Source of the DNA: Bactericera cockerelli
Lineage: Eukaryota; Arthropoda; Insecta; Hemiptera; Triozidae
Direction: 5' to 3'
Assembly (NCBI GenBank): GCA_024516035.1
Contig: CM044964.1
Location: 9,401,075 to 9,465,074, forward strand
DNA length: 64,000 bases
Position 1 is the stretch's first letter. Each line of letters opens with the position of its first letter. The translations under genes were made by a program, and so were the position numbers. The notes under the pieces were generated by a model. That model made no database searches. It saw only the letters and a list, made by a program, of their open reading frames with translations, and was not told the DNA's origin. Positions 51,689-62,796 of this stretch are shown here, in pieces.

Positions 51689-51860
51689 TCAGTATAAACA
51701 GAAAGTGAGAAGTTGTATTAGATGTACATGAATATCAGAACATACCTGGACAGCTGTTTCGAGCTTATTTGCTCTCATCAGCAGGTAATAGATCTGAATA
51801 TCCATGTCATCAACTAACCTCTCTAGTTTAATCACTTTAATCAGTATAAACAGAAAGTGT
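51689..51860 (-). repeat. Interspersed repeat R1 (minus)
   Basis: AATCAGTATAAACAGAAAGT appears at 51688 and again at 51838, bracketing AAGTTGTATTAGATGTACAT ... AACTAACCTCTCTAGTTT. Matches 2340-2495 in reverse. Absent from copy 1 at 33490, so it arrived before or with the pogo-like insertion in copy 2. Confidence 0.65.
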
Positions 51861-52669
51861 AGTGACCCACATTCCACCGAGAAAATCAGGTGGCCTTGAT
51901 GTCATCCACTTTCTTTTCCTTGAGATGAGATTAATATAAGGTTATAGAGACACCTAGTGAAAAAATAAAAAAACATATAAATAAGGTCTCCATGAAATCC
52001 CGGATGGATTACAGAGAAAATTAAATCATCATAATAATATCAAAATGATTATGATACATAAATATGATTCTCATGATGGTGTTGATGTTAAAGACGTAGT
52101 CAATAGTGATAAGTTGTTGCTGTTATGGGCCCCTAGAAGGGTAGGTAAGCCGACCCCGCAGGGTGTATGGAATGGCCATACCTACCAATGCCAAACAAAA
52201 GCCGACACCGCCAAAATCAATAGTTTTTTCTGTTTTTTTTTATGTTCCTCATCCTAAAATAAGGAGAAAGTATTGCATTATTCTAGGATTTCTGGGTATC
52301 ACTAACTTATTATTTTCATATTATTATGTGCTAAACGAGATAGACTGTAATTCTAGAACTTTTCTTTAAGCGAAGAAAAAATATTTGCATTTTACTCAGC
52401 TGTGGGTGTCACACTTGCATATTTCTTACTAAACTAGGTAGGTATTGTGATTTTTTTCTAGTTTGAAATTTGGCAAAAAAATTCAACTATGCTTGAAGCC
52501 ACAAAAACCAAAACTTCTCGATACCAATGAACTTTTGTGAGGTCTACAGTTCACAGAACTACCTACTTCGAAGTTATTAAAAGTAATAGAAGTTACTTGT
52601 TCTATTATTTTATTCTCTAGAAGTTATTATCTTCCCATTGTTCACTGTTTAGCTGGGTGGTGGGTCGAT

Positions 52670-52742
52670 CCTTCTCTTTCTTTCTTTCTCTCTCTCTCTC
52701 TCTGTCTCTCTTTCTCTCTCTCTCTTTCTCTCTCTCTCTCTG

Positions 52743-52773
<31 letters not shown>

Positions 52774-52775
52774 TT
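52670..52775. repeat. (TC)n/(TTTC)n microsatellite
   Basis: Counterpart of 34213-34310 with different repeat numbers. Confidence 0.88.
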
Positions 52776-53129
52776 TCTTTGTCGGTCTTCCTCTGTCGGG
52801 TGGTACTGAAGGTTCGATACCCTGGATTGTAAACAATGGGTCACAGGTTCAAATTACAGGCAAGCTATGAACATGATTTTCGTAGTTTGCTTCATTTTAA
52901 GGGGGCTTTTAAAATATGGTCAAGTTTTCTTTCAGTCATGTACAAATTTCAGTAGTCGGTTCTATTTTAAAGGGGTTATGAGATACTATATTTTCAACTC
53001 AAATATGGAAGAACCACACTAGAAAAACTGACACCCTAACAGGGCATATCACTAGATTTTTTTTCTCACTGAATAATGAAGGATTAGATATTTATTAACT
53101 AAAAAATACACAACTTTATAGTACAGCCA

Positions 53130-54078
53130 GAATAATAATCCTAGCTTCACATACTCCGGGTCTAGATTAATAATCCTAGCTTCATATACCCCGGGTCTAG
53201 ATTAATAATCCTAGCTTCACATACCCCGGGTCTAGATTAATAATCTTAGCTTCACATACCCCGGGTCTAGGATAATAATCCTAGCTTCACATACCCCGAG
53301 TCTAAGATAATAATCCTAGCTTCACATACCCCGGGTCTAGATTAATAATCCTAGCTTCATATACCCCGGGTCTAGATTAATAATCCTAGCTGCACAACCC
53401 CGGGTCTAGCATAATAATCCTAGCTTTACATACTCCAGGTCTCTAGCATAATAATCCTAGCTTCACATACCCCAGGTCTAGCATAATAATCCTAGCTTCA
53501 CATACCACGGGTCTCTAGCATAATAATCCTAGCTTTACATACTCCAGGTCTCTAGCATAATAATCCTAGCTTCACATACCCCAGATCTAGCATAATAATC
53601 CAGCTTCACATACCCCGGGTCTAGCATAATAATTCTAGCTTCACATACTCCAGGTCTCTAGCATAATAATCCTAGCTTCACAAACCCCGGGTCTAGCATA
53701 CTAATCCTAGCTTCACATACCCCGGGTCTAGCATAATATTCCTAGCTTCACATACCCCAGGTCTAGCATAATAATCCTAGCTTCACATACCCCGGGTCTA
53801 GCATAATAATCCTAGCTTCACATACTCCAGGTCTCTAGCATAATAATCCTAGCTTCACATACCCCGGGTCTAGCATAATAATCCTAGCTTCACATACCCC
53901 GGGTCTAGCATAATAATCCTAGCTTCACATACTCCAGGTCTCTAGCATAATAATCCTAGCTTCACATACCCCGGGTCTAGCATAATAATCCTAGCTTCAC
54001 ATACCCCGGGTCTAGCATAATAATCCTAGCTTCACATACCCCGGGTCTAGCATAATAATCCTAGCTTCACATACCCCG
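53130..54078 (+). repeat. 35-bp minisatellite, about 26 copies
   Basis: Unit AATAATCCTAGCTTCACATA followed by CCCCGGGTCTAGCAT. A longer 37-bp variant (ACTCCAGGTCTCTAGCAT) recurs among standard units, with several groups of two or three standard units between long ones in the right half. The first units (to about 53400) have AGATT in place of AGCAT. The spread of variants suggests unequal exchange. Confidence 0.95.
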
Positions 54079-54787
54079 TCTGTCTCATGGCTGATGGATT
54101 TGTTGCGAGGAGTAGAGAACTAACGGGACTTCCTTTCTTTACTGTGGAGTCAGAGGCAGAGTCCTTCTTATTGTGTAGGCACGGCGGGCTCACAATAGAA
54201 GTAAGTACAAATACAGTACATTTACCTACATAATATGAATGTATGATCTTATGTATGATATTATTTGTGGTGAAGCACAAGGCCTCTTCGCAATTTTTGT
54301 GGGTAGCGCAGCATTACTAAGAGCCTCCTTCACATTTCGAATTATTCTATTATATTCATTTCTTTTTGTATTTGTATTTTATTTTTTAACTCTTCCAATT
54401 TTTGAACGGTTTACAATGGTTGCTTAAAATTAACTTAAATTAGGGTACAGTTGAATTAAATTCTTGTTCTTACATTACTATACCTAGCTAATTATGTAAA
54501 AAAAATATATTTTTTTTACTCTGGTAATGCCGCCACTGGTCGTTATACTCATACAAGTAACTACTCATTTTTCCTCACGAGGTATGAGTGGACCCCGAAC
54601 ATCCAAGTACAGGGCGGAAAAATTCCTGCTCCGCTGGGAATCGAACCCAGGTCACCATACGAGTCCGGTTGCCGGTCTAACTCTTCTTCAAAACCTGCAG
54701 GACACAAATCTGAACACACAATAGCGGATCCTATCTAGCTAGGAGGTACGCTACCTATTACATATTCCAATGCAGGAGAACACAGTC
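54079..54787. other. Unassigned sequence with tRNA-like piece
   Basis: 54595-54690 (minus) has CGCTGGGAATCGAACCCAGG on plus, a B-box with paired arm, probably an old SINE head. An open frame on minus (54047-54280) starts in the minisatellite and has no domain. Confidence 0.4.
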
Positions 54788-54906
54788 AGCAAGGCTATAG
54801 AAGCAACCCGGCGAATATACAGGGTGAGCAAGGCTATGAAAGCTACCCGGCAAATATACAGGGTGAGCAAGGCTATGAAAACAACCCGGCGAATATACAG
54901 GGTGAG
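54788..54906 (+). repeat. 39-bp tandem repeat x 3
   Basis: AGCAAGGCTATGAAAGCAAC (with variants) then CCGGCGAATATACAGGGTG at 54788, 54827 and 54866. Confidence 0.9.
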
Positions 54907-54948
54907 AGATTCACCCCACCTGGCGATAAACTAGACCTAAACTAACAT

Positions 54949-55697
54949 TGCACTGGTAATCAAGTGGTTAACGCGCTAGATAGAATAGAATAGAATAGAA
55001 ATTACCTTGTTTATACTGCCGAGGTGAGATTGAAAAGTCCCCTTATTCAAGCAGTTTAAACAAGGTCTCTTGTATATTTTCAAATTTAAATAGACATTTT
55101 GTACATACATTTAATGTTCTAAAAGTTTTTTAATACTTAAATTTAATATTCGCTAGTCTGGCTGTTGTTGTTGAAGCCAGCTTGGCTATAGCTGGAGGGT
55201 GAGTGATGGTCTCCAGCCAACTTTATATCAAAGTTGGCTTGTCCTGAACCACATATTTCTATGGGCGATCAACCATCATGAGGACTTGGACTTTTCTTTA
55301 TAAGCCATTAAACCCTTAGGAAACTGCAAGCTAGCCTGGCTTGTAAAGGTTGGCTAGTCTGTTCACTGTTTATAGTCCTTTAGCGAAACACGCTAGTCTG
55401 GTAATACAGGTCGGTGTTTACTACTTGCGTGAATTCCGCGATGTACGGTAATGCCTCTCGTGTGGAGTAGGGTTAGGAAAAAATAGGGCCATGCCTCTTT
55501 ACGCAATTAGTGCACAGCCATGCAGCTAGTGTAGGGATCCGTTGATTCGAATCCCACCAAAGTGCGTGAAAATTTCCTCATTAATTTAGTTTGTGACCAC
55601 AACATAATAATAAGACTTTAACGTTTAGATGGTAGAAAATGCTCTGAGAAATAATCTCGCCTGGTGGTTACCTTCCACTAAAGAGTGTTATTATTAT
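54949..55697 (+). mobile_element. SINE A disrupted by SINE G and SINE F
   Basis: The A head starts TGCACTGGTAATCAAGTGGT and stops at GCGCTAGA (54979). A G element on minus follows (54980-55150, TAGAATAGAATAGAATAGAA, ACTGCCGAGGTGAGATTGAA). Then SINE F on plus (55162-55390) sits between two copies of CGCTAGTCTGG (55151-55161, 55391-55401). A insert of about 110 bp (55402-55515, TGTACGGTAATGCCTCTCG) and the A body (GATTCGAATCCCACC to AAAGAGTGTTATTATTAT) follow. Confidence 0.85.
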
Positions 55698-57240
55698 AAA
55701 CTTTATCAGGAAATTTAGAGCACTTATTTGTTTGAAAAGTCTGGTCGAGAGAATTTCATATCAAAATGTTTCATATATTTACCAGGCATGGTTCTTGAGA
55801 TCTAGGATGTAACACATACAATACGAGGTCACCCTGCATATAAATACGAGTGTGTATTACAAGTACATAAAATAATTACATGGTATGCAGGCAGAAATAG
55901 TATACAGGCAAAAATAGTAGGTATAACAATATCCAGGTCGCATTTACCTTTCTATAAGGCAAAATAACATCTTTATACCTACCTGGCTACTATACAGTCC
56001 AGCAATATTCAGACAAAAAAAAGGTAAAGCACCAAACGATCACCAAACGATTGCAAGAAAAATTACTTAATATGCATAGGGCAACTGCCCGAAGTTGTAC
56101 AATTTTTATACATTATGCAGACAAAAAATAAGTACAATTTCTACGTATTATACAGGCAATATACAGCCAAGAAATGGTATAAGAGCCTCATCATTACCTC
56201 GCCATTATGTATTTAGACAACTACCCTAAGTATATGTACAATTCATATATAACAGGCACAAAGAATATACGCCTTCTATGTATAATTCAGGCAAGCAATG
56301 GCAGAGTGACCCATCTCAGCAGTATTTCTGCTATAATGAGCTACCCAGGTACCAAGTTCAACCACGTACCTCTCTTCAACCCGAGCTAGAGTCAGAAATC
56401 TCCGATTAGAATCCTCGAACCATCGGATCTCAACTTGGGGGGCTGCGCACTGCGCAGATGATGCTCCTTGATTCCTGTGCTGTTCTCCAAGTACCTACAG
56501 GCACAAGAAGTAGCAGTAAAAGTAAGAATAGACAGGGGCAAGGACTTCGATTGTTATAGACCTCTCTTTAAATAAATGTTCAATTAAAAAAAAAAAAGAA
56601 AAAAAAAAAATAGACATTTATTTACCTATTTAAGTTTACCTAATACTTACCCTAAGAAATAAGCGCACGAATGGCTCAGTTAGTGATGAAAGGTTGGATA
56701 TTGTTGACTTGACTTTCTTGTGAAGTTGAATGATGATGAGGAATGAACAATAACTTTACTCTTCACCAAGTAGTTATTTGTCCTTCATTGGGTAGTTTTT
56801 GAGGAAAGCTTTAAGGTTAATTAATGTTGGTCTTATAATAACACAAATCGTGCTTTTCGAAAACTATCCAGAGATCATGCTCATCCAAATCACTGACAAA
56901 AAGACATTTTTCATACGTAGGTAGCAATTTTAAATGAGATACCTGAAAATATAAAGGACAACCCAATTTTAACAATTTTAAAATACAGACTGAAACAATG
57001 GCTGTCTATTAACAATAATAAAAATAAAATATTAAATATTTTTAAATAACAATTTTTCCCTAAACATTTGAATGTATAAGAACTTACTAAAACAGACATA
57101 ACAATCAAAAACACTCCACACATAACATGAAAAAAAAAAGTTTCTGGGCCCAAATCCTCAAGATCAGGGAAATTAAATCAAACACACACACTCTCATCTA
57201 AAAATATTTAAAGGAAAATGAGAAGTTCTAAAAACTTTTT
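55698..57240. other. Unassigned AT-rich sequence
   Basis: Motifs such as TATACAGGCAAAAATAG and TTATACAGGCAATATACAG recur at 55890-56170 and may be a decayed tandem array. A SINE E head fragment (GCGCACGAATGGCTCAGTTA) lies at 56663. A-runs at 56586-56610. No gene. Confidence 0.35.
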
Positions 57241-57477
57241 TCACATTACTGCAAGCTTTGGCAACCGCTGCTGAGTTGGACTTGTTACCACGAAGGTAGA
57301 GTTCAATGACTGGCAGTAAACCAAGGCATTGGATACAGCCCCCCCACCCCTACCGGCGTGACCGAATCCTGAAGAGGTATTTGCCTTGGCAATGCCACTA
57401 ATGCCAGAGGATTGCCCGTCACTTCGCTGGGAACCGGGGTGGATTGTCGCTCTTGAATTATTATAGTTGGTCACCGT
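57241..57477. other. GC-richer segment, unassigned
   Basis: A minus-strand frame of 111 codons (57241-57576) covers it, but it runs into the tRNA-like sequence and has low complexity (GRGGG). It is more likely a repeat body than a gene. Confidence 0.3.
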
Positions 57478-57546
57478 GGCCGAGTGGCTAACGCACTCGG
57501 TTTGCAAGTAGGTAAGTGATCCAGGTTCGTATTCCTGAAGACTTTG
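57478..57546 (+). mobile_element. tRNA-like SINE head (Leu/Ser-like A-box)
   Basis: ACCGTGGCCGAGTGGCTAAC supplies a good A-box and GGTTCGTATTCC a B-box. The outer ends do not pair as an acceptor stem, so I do not call a tRNA gene. Confidence 0.55.
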
Positions 57547-57603
57547 GCTTGGCAAGTTCAGAGGATTGCCTGGCAATTTATTAGTACTGATCTTTGATAT
57601 TAG

Positions 57604-57815
57604 TCTGTCCGTCTCGGTAGCTCAGTAGTAAAGGTGGTACTTTGCGAATCTAGAGATTCCAGAGGTCGCGGATTCGAAACCCAGCCGGGACATGACAAGT
57701 TATCCTCCAATTTGAGATTTTTGTCACATAATAATACGTCTTGGGCTTACTGCTGGAATCATGGGAATAGTAATAATCGGCCAGTATAAATCAGGTGATA
57801 ATGATATTATTATTA
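57604..57815 (+). mobile_element. SINE family B, full length
   Basis: CCGTCTCGGTAGCTCAGTAG, TCCAGAGGTCGCGGATTCGA, AACCCAGCCGGGACATGACA, TTGGGCTTACTGCTGGAATC, ending GATATTATTATTATTG. The A-box TAGCTCAGTAGTAAAGG is the best-preserved in the family. Confidence 0.87.
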
Positions 57816-58120
57816 TTGTTGATGGAAGACTAAATACCGGGTGACCCGGGCCCGGATTTCAAATGGATTGAAAATTCTCTTCTACGTCCTGCTTACTGTT
57901 GTGGATGGAGAAAAACTATGGGGTCTTCTTGCTTGATCTCTTGAGAATTCTTCAAGCAACTTTACTTGTTAATTTAATTTTATTTTTATTAAAAAAGAAG
58001 ATCCAGCGTGAAAGGTAAAAGGCTTGGTCGGTAGAAAAGTTCTCCCAAGATTGCTGAAGTTGACCAAGGTCCAGAGAAGTTAGGAGCTGGTGGTTGACCT
58101 GGGTTTACACTTACTTATTT
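57816..58120. other. Unassigned sequence
   Basis: No gene, RNA or repeat recognised. Confidence 0.3.
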
Positions 58121-58333
58121 TTGGTTTAACGTCGCTTTCAACTGCATGGTCATATCACGACGGGGGTGTTACCCTGCATTCGCAAGATACTAATAAACAT
58201 GCTAACCAAATTAAACTCACCTAGCCTGGGTTGGACCGGAATGCCAGCATCACAAAGTTTTCACCTGGCTGGAATTTGCTTAGCTTCGGTGATCCTACGA
58301 GAATTGGTGCATTCAACGCACCATCGACGCTGG
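58121..58333 (-). mobile_element. 5S-SINE
   Basis: On plus: TTTAACGTCGCTTTCAACTG, CACGACGGGGGTGTTACCCT, CACCTAGCCTGGGTTGGACC, TGCTTAGCTTCGGTGATCC, CACCATCGACGCTGGT. Older than 18288 or 38084, judging from its many substitutions. Confidence 0.88.
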
Positions 58334-59141
58334 TAGGATTAAACTTCCTTGGTGGTTGTTCTTTTCAGCTCAGCCGAGTCCGGGTAAAGTTAATGTGGAT
58401 ACACAGAGGTTGCTGATTTGAGGTATTTCGGCAAAAAGACGGCAGTACCTACGTCTCTAATGACCTCTGACCTCCGATGTTTAAGAGAGTTTAGCTATAA
58501 AAAAATAAAAAATCAACATTTTTAGTGACATGCGACATCAGGAAGTTTTGAATTTGATTCTCAGAGCCGTGTATTCCTTCCCGTTGATTTTTTTTAGACA
58601 AGTTCCTAATTCAAATGTAGATCCTTCATAGACGTCTTGAGTATTCACAAAATAAATGTCAATGTCACAATCACTGGAGTAGCCAGTTTATAAATGTCTA
58701 GTGAATGGAGGGTTAAAAGGACGGTCTCTCTGTTTAAAAAGTGTTGACCTCCGATATTTAAAAAGAGTAATCTCAACTGGTTGGTAATTATAACAAACTT
58801 GGTCCATTAAATTGGAATTAGACTACAGCTCTACAAACTTATTGTACAATTCGATATAATATATCCCATTCGATACTCAATTTTCTCTTCAGACGACTAA
58901 CCAAACTTGAACCCCTTCTCTAGAATATACGTACATAGTATGTATGTATCTTAATAATAGCATCAACAGCAACAACAATAACATTATCATCATCATCAAA
59001 ATAATGTACCTATTCAAATCTCCTGTGGTCTTCAAGGGGGGTTCCAAGTGTTCTAGGACATTCAGAGATTGGAACTTCTCCTTAATGGTATCTTCTATTC
59101 GATCAATACAAGTTTCGTATCATCCATGTTCAGTTCAGTGG
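58334..59141. other. Unassigned sequence
   Basis: CAA/CATCAT short repeats at 58960-59000. GACCTCCGATRTTTAA occurs at 58472 and 58745, a weak direct repeat. No gene. Confidence 0.3.
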
Positions 59142-59243
59142 TTTGTAAACATCAACATTTTGAACAGAATTTGTGCCCAAGGTTCCAATTTGTTTGTAAA
59201 CATCAACATTGTGAACAGAATTTGTGCCCAAGGTTCCAATTTG
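59142..59243 (+). repeat. Tandem duplication, 51 bp x 2
   Basis: TTTGTAAACATCAACATT, AACAGAATTTGTGCCC and AAGGTTCCAATT occur twice with period 51 and almost no difference. Confidence 0.9.
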
Positions 59244-59585
59244 TAGTGAGGAGTGAGGACAAAGAACATTCGACATAATTGATAACATTATGAAAAATTA
59301 ATATATTCTCCAGAAGTTCGCACATTTTAAACTATTTCAAGTAAAATATTTTTCATTGAGATCTTCTAGGACTAGACACGCACCCACTCTGCTTGTGGCG
59401 TTTCCCTTCATAAAAAGATTCGTATATTTTTTTCAAATAGAAGATGTTTTTTACTATTGGAAGAGAATGCCGTAGGCATTAGCACCGCCCTTGATCAAGT
59501 TTTGTTTAATAATTTCAACTTTGTTTCTTGTAAATTGTATATAAGTACTATATTTTGTAGATAAAACTTGATTAAATCTGTTTAA

Positions 59586-59660
59586 TAATAAATAATTAAG
59601 CAGAAATTCCAACTTCCAATTCGTTGATTGGAAGTTGGAACTTCTGCTTATTTATTTATT
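59586..59660. repeat. Near-perfect hairpin, arms about 33 bp
   Basis: AGCAGAAATTCCAACTTCC and AATAAATAATTA on the left pair with GGAAGTTGGAACTTCTGCT and TATTTATTT on the right around a TCGTTG loop (59621-59626). The right arm passes into an AT-rich block. Confidence 0.85.
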
Positions 59661-60640
59661 TTTTTATTTATTTACACTTTATTAGATAATAGGACATATA
59701 CAATACAAATAATTACAAACGAAAATACAAAATACAATATAACAAAACAAAAAAATAATAATAAATAAAGAAAAAATAAATAAATATATACATAATATAT
59801 TTATTTATCTGCTTGGTGGTAAACATCTTCTATTTGAAGAATGTCGACTTCTGAAATATGAGACGGTAAGCCCTTGTGTCTGTGACGTTTGACTTACCTA
59901 AATTTGATAAGAATTAGAATCTCCATCTTTTGGTTTGAACATCATTACGATGGCCAGTTTTTCCTGTTTTACCCTCCAATCGCGGGAAATTGTACTATTA
60001 ATTCTATCAATATTGATACTCTCAAGTGGGTAGTTATTTATCGTTTATTTTTTTAAATCATAGTACAAAAGCCTCATTTATTTGTAATTTATTTGCATTT
60101 GTAATTATTTATTTGTAATATGTAATTAATTTGCATTCATCATTGTACATAATAAGTAACACACATTTAATGCTACTACCCCACACTAAGGGAATACAGT
60201 CCTCTTGTTTTGTGGGTTTAGGATAAATATGGTTTTACTGAAGTAACTAAACGTTTGACTAACGCTGTCCCAAAGAATCGGATTCACTGATTCTTCTTGA
60301 GCTCAAACTTTCACCCCCGTGTCAAAACGAAATCAAGGATACTCGAACCAAGGTCCTCTATCCTGAAGTAAAAGCTGAGGTTGCTACAGGGTGGCTAAGA
60401 AATGGCTCGGGAAAATGAGGAAAAACAAGGAGCAGACCAACAACAATTTCCAGAGTGTTTGATGGAAAAGTTCAGGGTTGCTTTATCGTCCTGGCCAGGC
60501 GCGTCCGGTGGGAAAATGTTTTGGGGGAAAATGTTAAGGGTTGGGTGGAGGAGATTTCCATAGGCAATAGCCCCGCCCTTTAGTTAGGACATATGTTTTT
60601 ATATATTCTCTATTATTTTTCATTTTTATTGTATACTAGC
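59661..60640. other. Unassigned AT-rich sequence
   Basis: TAATAGGACATATACAATAC at 59685 resembles AT-rich phrases at 5060 and 12570, hinting at a common decayed repeat. No gene seen. Confidence 0.3.
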
Positions 60641-60644
60641 CGTT

Positions 60645-60999
60645 TGCCCGTGCTTTGCAACGAGACTAAATTTCAAATTTACTAAGGCATGGCCGTACTG
60701 CTGGACAGCAATGCCTTTTTGAACTTTTTATAATTTTTCTGGACAAAACGATAATGGTTTTGAGGGGGGTCAATTCTGAGACATTTTTCGCTATCTCTTA
60801 CCGTTTTGGCTAAACAACTCCGGACAAACAAACAAACAAACATAGGTAGGTAGGTAGGTAGTCCTTTTTTACTTTCCTTATCCTATAATAAGGAAAGTAT
60901 TGTATTCGTCGAAAATTTGACCTACCCAGTTTTTCACATTTCTGGACGAATCATAGCCTCAGGATACCAAAAAAGTTGTTTTCAGCCATTGGTCCGTGC

Positions 61000-61045
<46 letters not shown>

Positions 61046-61555
61046 AAACAGGATATCTCAAGAACGGTAAGAGCTAGAGACTTGAAATTTGGTATGCAAA
61101 TCAATTTTATACACCAGACGAACCACGAAACTTTTGGTTGAAATCGGCCGTAAATTGCGGCCACAGGGCCGCAAATATTGGCCGCAAGCGCCGCTTCTAT
61201 GAATTGGTTAAAGATACAAAAAAATTTACAGAACAACATTTTCTTAGATTAAAAAAATAATGGGGGTCTCTTCTTATCATTTTTTTGATATCTTGAACTT
61301 TTCGGACCTCGGCCCCAATTTACCGGTATTTTGGGGGGGACCCGCTCAGACTAACTTTTTTATTATTCATCCTAGATGGGGATTGTGACATATCAAATCC
61401 AATGACTTTGAGGTGCTGATTACGAATTTGGTTTTGATTTTTAGCTCACTGTTACCTTTGAGTCACCAGTGGCTTTTGGTCCTGTTTCCATTCCTAATAT
61501 GATAAGGAAAGTCGTGTGATGTTTACACCAGATTTTTCTGTTTTATATATAGAGA
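60645..61555 (+). mobile_element. Bipartite repeat with (TCTG)n
   Basis: Starts ACTAGCCGTTTGCCCGTGCT and ends TTTTATATATAGAGAT, the same architecture as 35267-35507. Inside: ACAAACAAACAAACA and GGTAGGTAGGTAGG tracts, the palindrome TTACTTTCCTTATCCTATAA with its partner TAAGGAAAGT, (TCTG)11 at 61001-61044, and AACGGTAAGAGCTAGAGACT then GAAATTTGGTATGC. It may be two related elements in a row. The overlapping frames at 60917-61239 read through the tract and are not genes. Confidence 0.55.
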
Positions 61556-61935
61556 TATTGTTTCCTTTTTTTTCATTATTAAAATAATTATTTTATGTAC
61601 ATAATGTCCATTTATATCTAATAAAGCGTTATAATAATAATACCACATAAACCGGACTAAAATGGTACCTATTTATAGAGTCGCTCTCTTAGTACCTATA
61701 ACGAGTTCGAGTTTGTTTTCTATTTTAATCGTTACAATTTTATTTATAAATTATTTATTCTAGAAATACGCAATGATTTTCACTGTGCACGAGCTAGGAC
61801 TCGAGAAAAACTGTTTTTCTACTTTTCGTCTGGGTGTGCCGCAGTTCCGCAGATCCTTAGCACTGGCCCCGCCTGGTCCGGGCACAACTACTCAACCCGC
61901 ATTTTACTGCTAGATACCTTTACCAACGTCAACCC

Positions 61936-62488
61936 TAGGGATGCCAATATCGAATTACAATATCGATATTTTTGATATCGATATTATCGAAAGCAAAGTA
62001 TCGATATCCGATATTTATGGAAACGAAAATATCGATATTCCGATTTATCGAGCTTCGATATTTTTATTTATTTCATAATTTCATTAAAACAGATGGGGAT
62101 ATTAGTTTAGGACTTAGGTGTAGGTGTCACGCTATTAATTAGTCTTAAGTGCATTGTGTTGTAGGCTATAGGTACCTTCCCTATCATATTAATTATTATT
62201 TTATTAATGCAATTACCTATAAATCATACCTACATTACAATATTTTCAGAAAATCAATACGAACTATACAAAGCAACTTAAGACACGTGTTTTGTTCTTA
62301 TTGGAACTCATCAGAATTTACAGAATTAAATGATTTTAACCTACAAAACAAGCTAATTTAATCCATTTAGTGTGGGTATTCGATAACGATATTTTTTTCG
62401 ATACTATCGATGTTATCGGAACCTCAGTATCGATACCAAATATCGATAATATCGGATCCGAAATATCGATATAATATCGACATCCTTA
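61936..62488. mobile_element. hAT-like MITE rich in ATCGAT
   Basis: 8-bp target duplication GTCAACCC at 61928-61935 and 62489-62496. Ends TAGGGATGCC and, inverted, TAAGGATGTC. About 110 bp at each end are crowded with ATCGAT/ATATCGATA motifs (likely subterminal binding sites); the middle is AT-rich with no transposase. A 70-codon frame at 62149-62361 has no known domain. Confidence 0.87.
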
Positions 62489-62610
62489 GTCAACCCCGTC
62501 TCTTTCTTTCTCTGTCCGCCCCTATCACATGCACCGTCCCCGTCGGACCTTACTGAGCTCAGCAACATGGATGACCGACGCCTCGTGTGCCTGCAGTAAA
62601 ATTTCATTCC

Positions 62611-62796
62611 AAAAATCCCTTCTAACTCTCGAAATCTCTTTCAGCCATCAAATTTTGTTCAAATGACGCACTTTCTGGTTGCATTTGCATTAATTTAACA
62701 CGTTAAAAATCCCTCTCACCCTCGAAATCTCTTTCAGCCATCAAATTTTGTTCAAATGACGCTGGTTGCATTTGCATTATTTCAACACGTTAAACA
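62611..62796 (+). repeat. Tandem duplication, 94 bp x 2
   Basis: TCTCGAAATCTCTTTCAGCC/ CTCGAAATCTCTTTCAGCC and CATCAAATTTTGTTCAAATG recur with period 94; the second copy lacks a few bases (CACTTT). Confidence 0.9.

Larger units (their letters stand above)
37050..52935 (+). repeat. Copy 2 of the duplicated locus (right contig start)
   Basis: Collinear with 12359-36949, with the insertions private to each copy removed. The match begins at the first base after the gap and stops where copy 1 meets the gap. Confidence 0.88.

Noticed and set aside
52617..52844. Arginine/glutamate-rich minus frame (also 34170-34379)
   Set aside because: Translation of a CT/TTTC microsatellite.
53130..54078. CRISPR-like repeats
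   Set aside because: Contiguous minisatellite; no spacers.
57241..57576. 111-codon minus frame as a host gene
   Set aside because: It overlaps a tRNA-like SINE head and has no domain.
60917..61239. Overlapping frames around (TCTG)n
   Set aside because: They translate a tetranucleotide tract within a repeat.
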